Shown here: piece by piece, positions 62,589 through 64,000 of the stretch
Layout of the letters: each line of letters starts with the position of its first letter
Numbering within the stretch: the first letter of the stretch is position 1
DNA from: 66-474 sp040388785
GTDB lineage: Bacteria; Pseudomonadota; Gammaproteobacteria; Xanthomonadales; Rhodanobacteraceae
Reading direction: 5' to 3'
NCBI GenBank assembly: GCA_040388785.1
Contig: JAZKBD010000023.1
Location: 95,141-159,140 of the forward strand
DNA: 64,000 bases
The notes under the pieces: generated by a model
What the model saw: the letters and a program-made list of their open reading frames with translations, nothing else
What the model was told of the DNA's origin: nothing
Databases searched by the model: none
Translations under genes and position numbers: made by a program

Positions 62589-63410
62589 TCAGGCCGGGCG
62601 CGTGATTGCGCCGCGCAACGCCCCGCGCAAGGTCCGCTTTTCGGCCTCTTCCAGTTTGCGCCCCAGCAGTTCGCTGGCCCGCAGCAGCAATTCGCGATCG
62701 AGTTCGTGCGGCAGCGGCGTGCGCTCGGGCAGGGCGAGGATCAGTCCGCGCTGGGCCGCATCGAGCGTCGCCGCGTATTCGTTGGCGAGTTCCTGCATGC
62801 GCGCGAGATTGTGCGCGACGTCGGCGTCGAATGCGGCAGCATCGGTGTCCACGAAGGGAGCGGCCGCGTATTCGCGACGGAACAGGAATTGCCCGAGCGC
62901 CGCGGCATCGAGCTGGCGGCGCGTATCGGCTTCGCGTTGCAGCGCCGCCGACTGGTTGCCGGACGGATCTTTCGGTTCGACGCCCAGGAGGTGCACGCGG
63001 ATGCCGTGTTCCTGCGCTTGGCTCACGCCCACGCGCAGGTCTTCGTCGCCGGCCAGCAGCAGTGCGTCGGAGATCGCGCGGTTGCGTGCGAGATTGGTGA
63101 GGTCGGAGAAGATCAGTCCATCCACGCCTTTCTGTTCGCCCGACTGGTTGACGAAGCCGAGCCGCAGCTTGACGTTGTCGAGGTAGGCCACAGCGAGGTG
63201 CGCGGCAGTCGGACCCGAGTTGGTGCCGTCGTACCAGTAGATGCGCAGCAGCGGACAGCCGCCGACGGTTTCCGCGATTTGTGCGAGGTACTGCGCGAAC
63301 TCGGCGTTGGCGAGTCGCAGTTCGCCGCGCCGCAGCGGCGTGCCGAACAACAGCTCGCTGGCGGATGCGTAGAAGTAGCCGGCGTCAACGAAAACGGCGA
63401 TGCGATTCAT
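62589..63410 (-). CDS. NYN-domain (PIN-like) nuclease family protein
   Basis: A 273-residue protein. RIAVFVDAGYFYASA near the start, IYWYDGTNSG (~57), KGVDGLIFSDL (~93) and DALLLAGDEDLRVGV (~115) carry the acidic residues of the NYN/LabA-like PIN fold, predicted RNases. The C-terminal ~90 residues are helical and unassigned. It ends 12 bp from the protease stop, convergent. Confidence 0.88.
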   Translation of the reverse strand: MNRIAVFVDAGYFYASASELLFGTPLRRGELRLANAEFAQYLAQIAETVGGCPLLRIYWYDGTNSGPTAAHLAVAYLDNVKLRLGFVNQSGEQKGVDGLIFSDLTNLARNRAISDALLLAGDEDLRVGVSQAQEHGIRVHLLGVEPKDPSGNQSAALQREADTRRQLDAAALGQFLFRREYAAAPFVDTDAAAFDADVAHNLARMQELANEYAATLDAAQRGLILALPERTPLPHELDRELLLRASELLGRKLEEAEKRTLRGALRGAITRPA

Positions 63411-63440
63411 CGATATTCCCGCTCAGTCGCCGGCAGGCCG

Positions 63441-63468
63441 GCTCCTACAAACAGCGCTGTGTAGGAGC
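63441..63468. repeat. Inverted repeat between rpoD and the NYN gene
   Basis: GCTCCTACA (63441-63449) pairs with TGTAGGAGC (63460-63468) around a 10-nt loop; GCCGGC-rich sequence flanks it. Elements with the TGTAGGAGC core are common between genes in Xanthomonadales and Pseudomonas. It may also end rpoD transcripts. Confidence 0.7.
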
Positions 63469-63486
63469 GCGCCTGCGCGCGACCAC

Positions 63487-64000
<514 letters not shown>

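Overview
The window is about 64 kb of GC-rich chromosome from a gammaproteobacterium of the Xanthomonadales (Lysobacterales), most likely Rhodanobacteraceae or a close relative. The reasons are the gene order (accB-accC-prmA-DUF3426-fis-purH; polA with a DUF2782 gene), a 3'-polA small RNA resembling Xanthomonas sX13, a giant YadA-like adhesin with an extended signal peptide, a monomeric isocitrate dehydrogenase, and short inverted repeats typical of this order. Four runs of exactly ten N (46544, 48485, 59928, 60438) show that it is a draft, probably metagenomic, scaffold. It is mostly core chromosome; I see no prophage, insertion sequence or CRISPR array.

Layout. 1-12.4 kb: the end of an M28 peptidase gene with a frameshift, the helicase hrpB (minus), then an 8.2-kb trimeric autotransporter gene behind a sigma-54-like promoter, followed by a BamE-like/OmpA-like lipoprotein. 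12.6-18.2 kb: tatD, a methyltransferase, rluE, a TraB/GumN protein and icd. 18.3-23.1 kb: a compact minus-strand operon with a GT9 glycosyltransferase and all four enzymes that make ADP-heptose for LPS (hldD, gmhB, gmhA, hldE). 23.2-29.0 kb: PAP2 and PepSY proteins, then a plus-strand operon (membrane protein, XRE repressor, alpha/beta hydrolase, ABC exporter) behind two matching palindromes. 29.0-32.8 kb: sX13-like sRNA, polA carrying a 29-bp inverted-repeat pair, DUF2782 protein. 32.9-43.6 kb: GST, purH, fis, DUF3426, prmA, accC, accB, aroQ, tlpA-like, dsbD, cutA. 43.6-45.9 kb: groESL with a perfect CIRCE element. 46-49.8 kb: NrtS-like protein and an MCE (Mla/Pqi-type) lipid transport operon. 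50-57.5 kb: secreted protein, UdgX, nadV, HxlR regulator with twin operators, B3 metallo-beta-lactamase, MFS exporter, threonine aldolase. 57.7-60.3 kb: an ECF sigma/NrsF stress module. 60.3-64 kb: a CAU tRNA, a large trypsin-like protease, a NYN-domain protein and the 3' part of rpoD.

The most informative result is the sigma-factor module at 57.7-60.3 kb. The ECF sigma factor and its NrsF-type anti-sigma factor lie between a Met-rich MXKDX-repeat protein and a Tat-exported MsrB. All three transcription units (sigma-nrsF, MXKDX, msrB) are preceded by the same motif, GTAAC(C/G)-N16-CGAA, which equals the sigma-F promoter known from Caulobacter. This predicts a self-contained, autoregulated periplasmic methionine-oxidation or metal-stress regulon. 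In this assembly msrB itself is broken by an antisense monooxygenase-like fragment next to an N gap, probably an assembly artefact.
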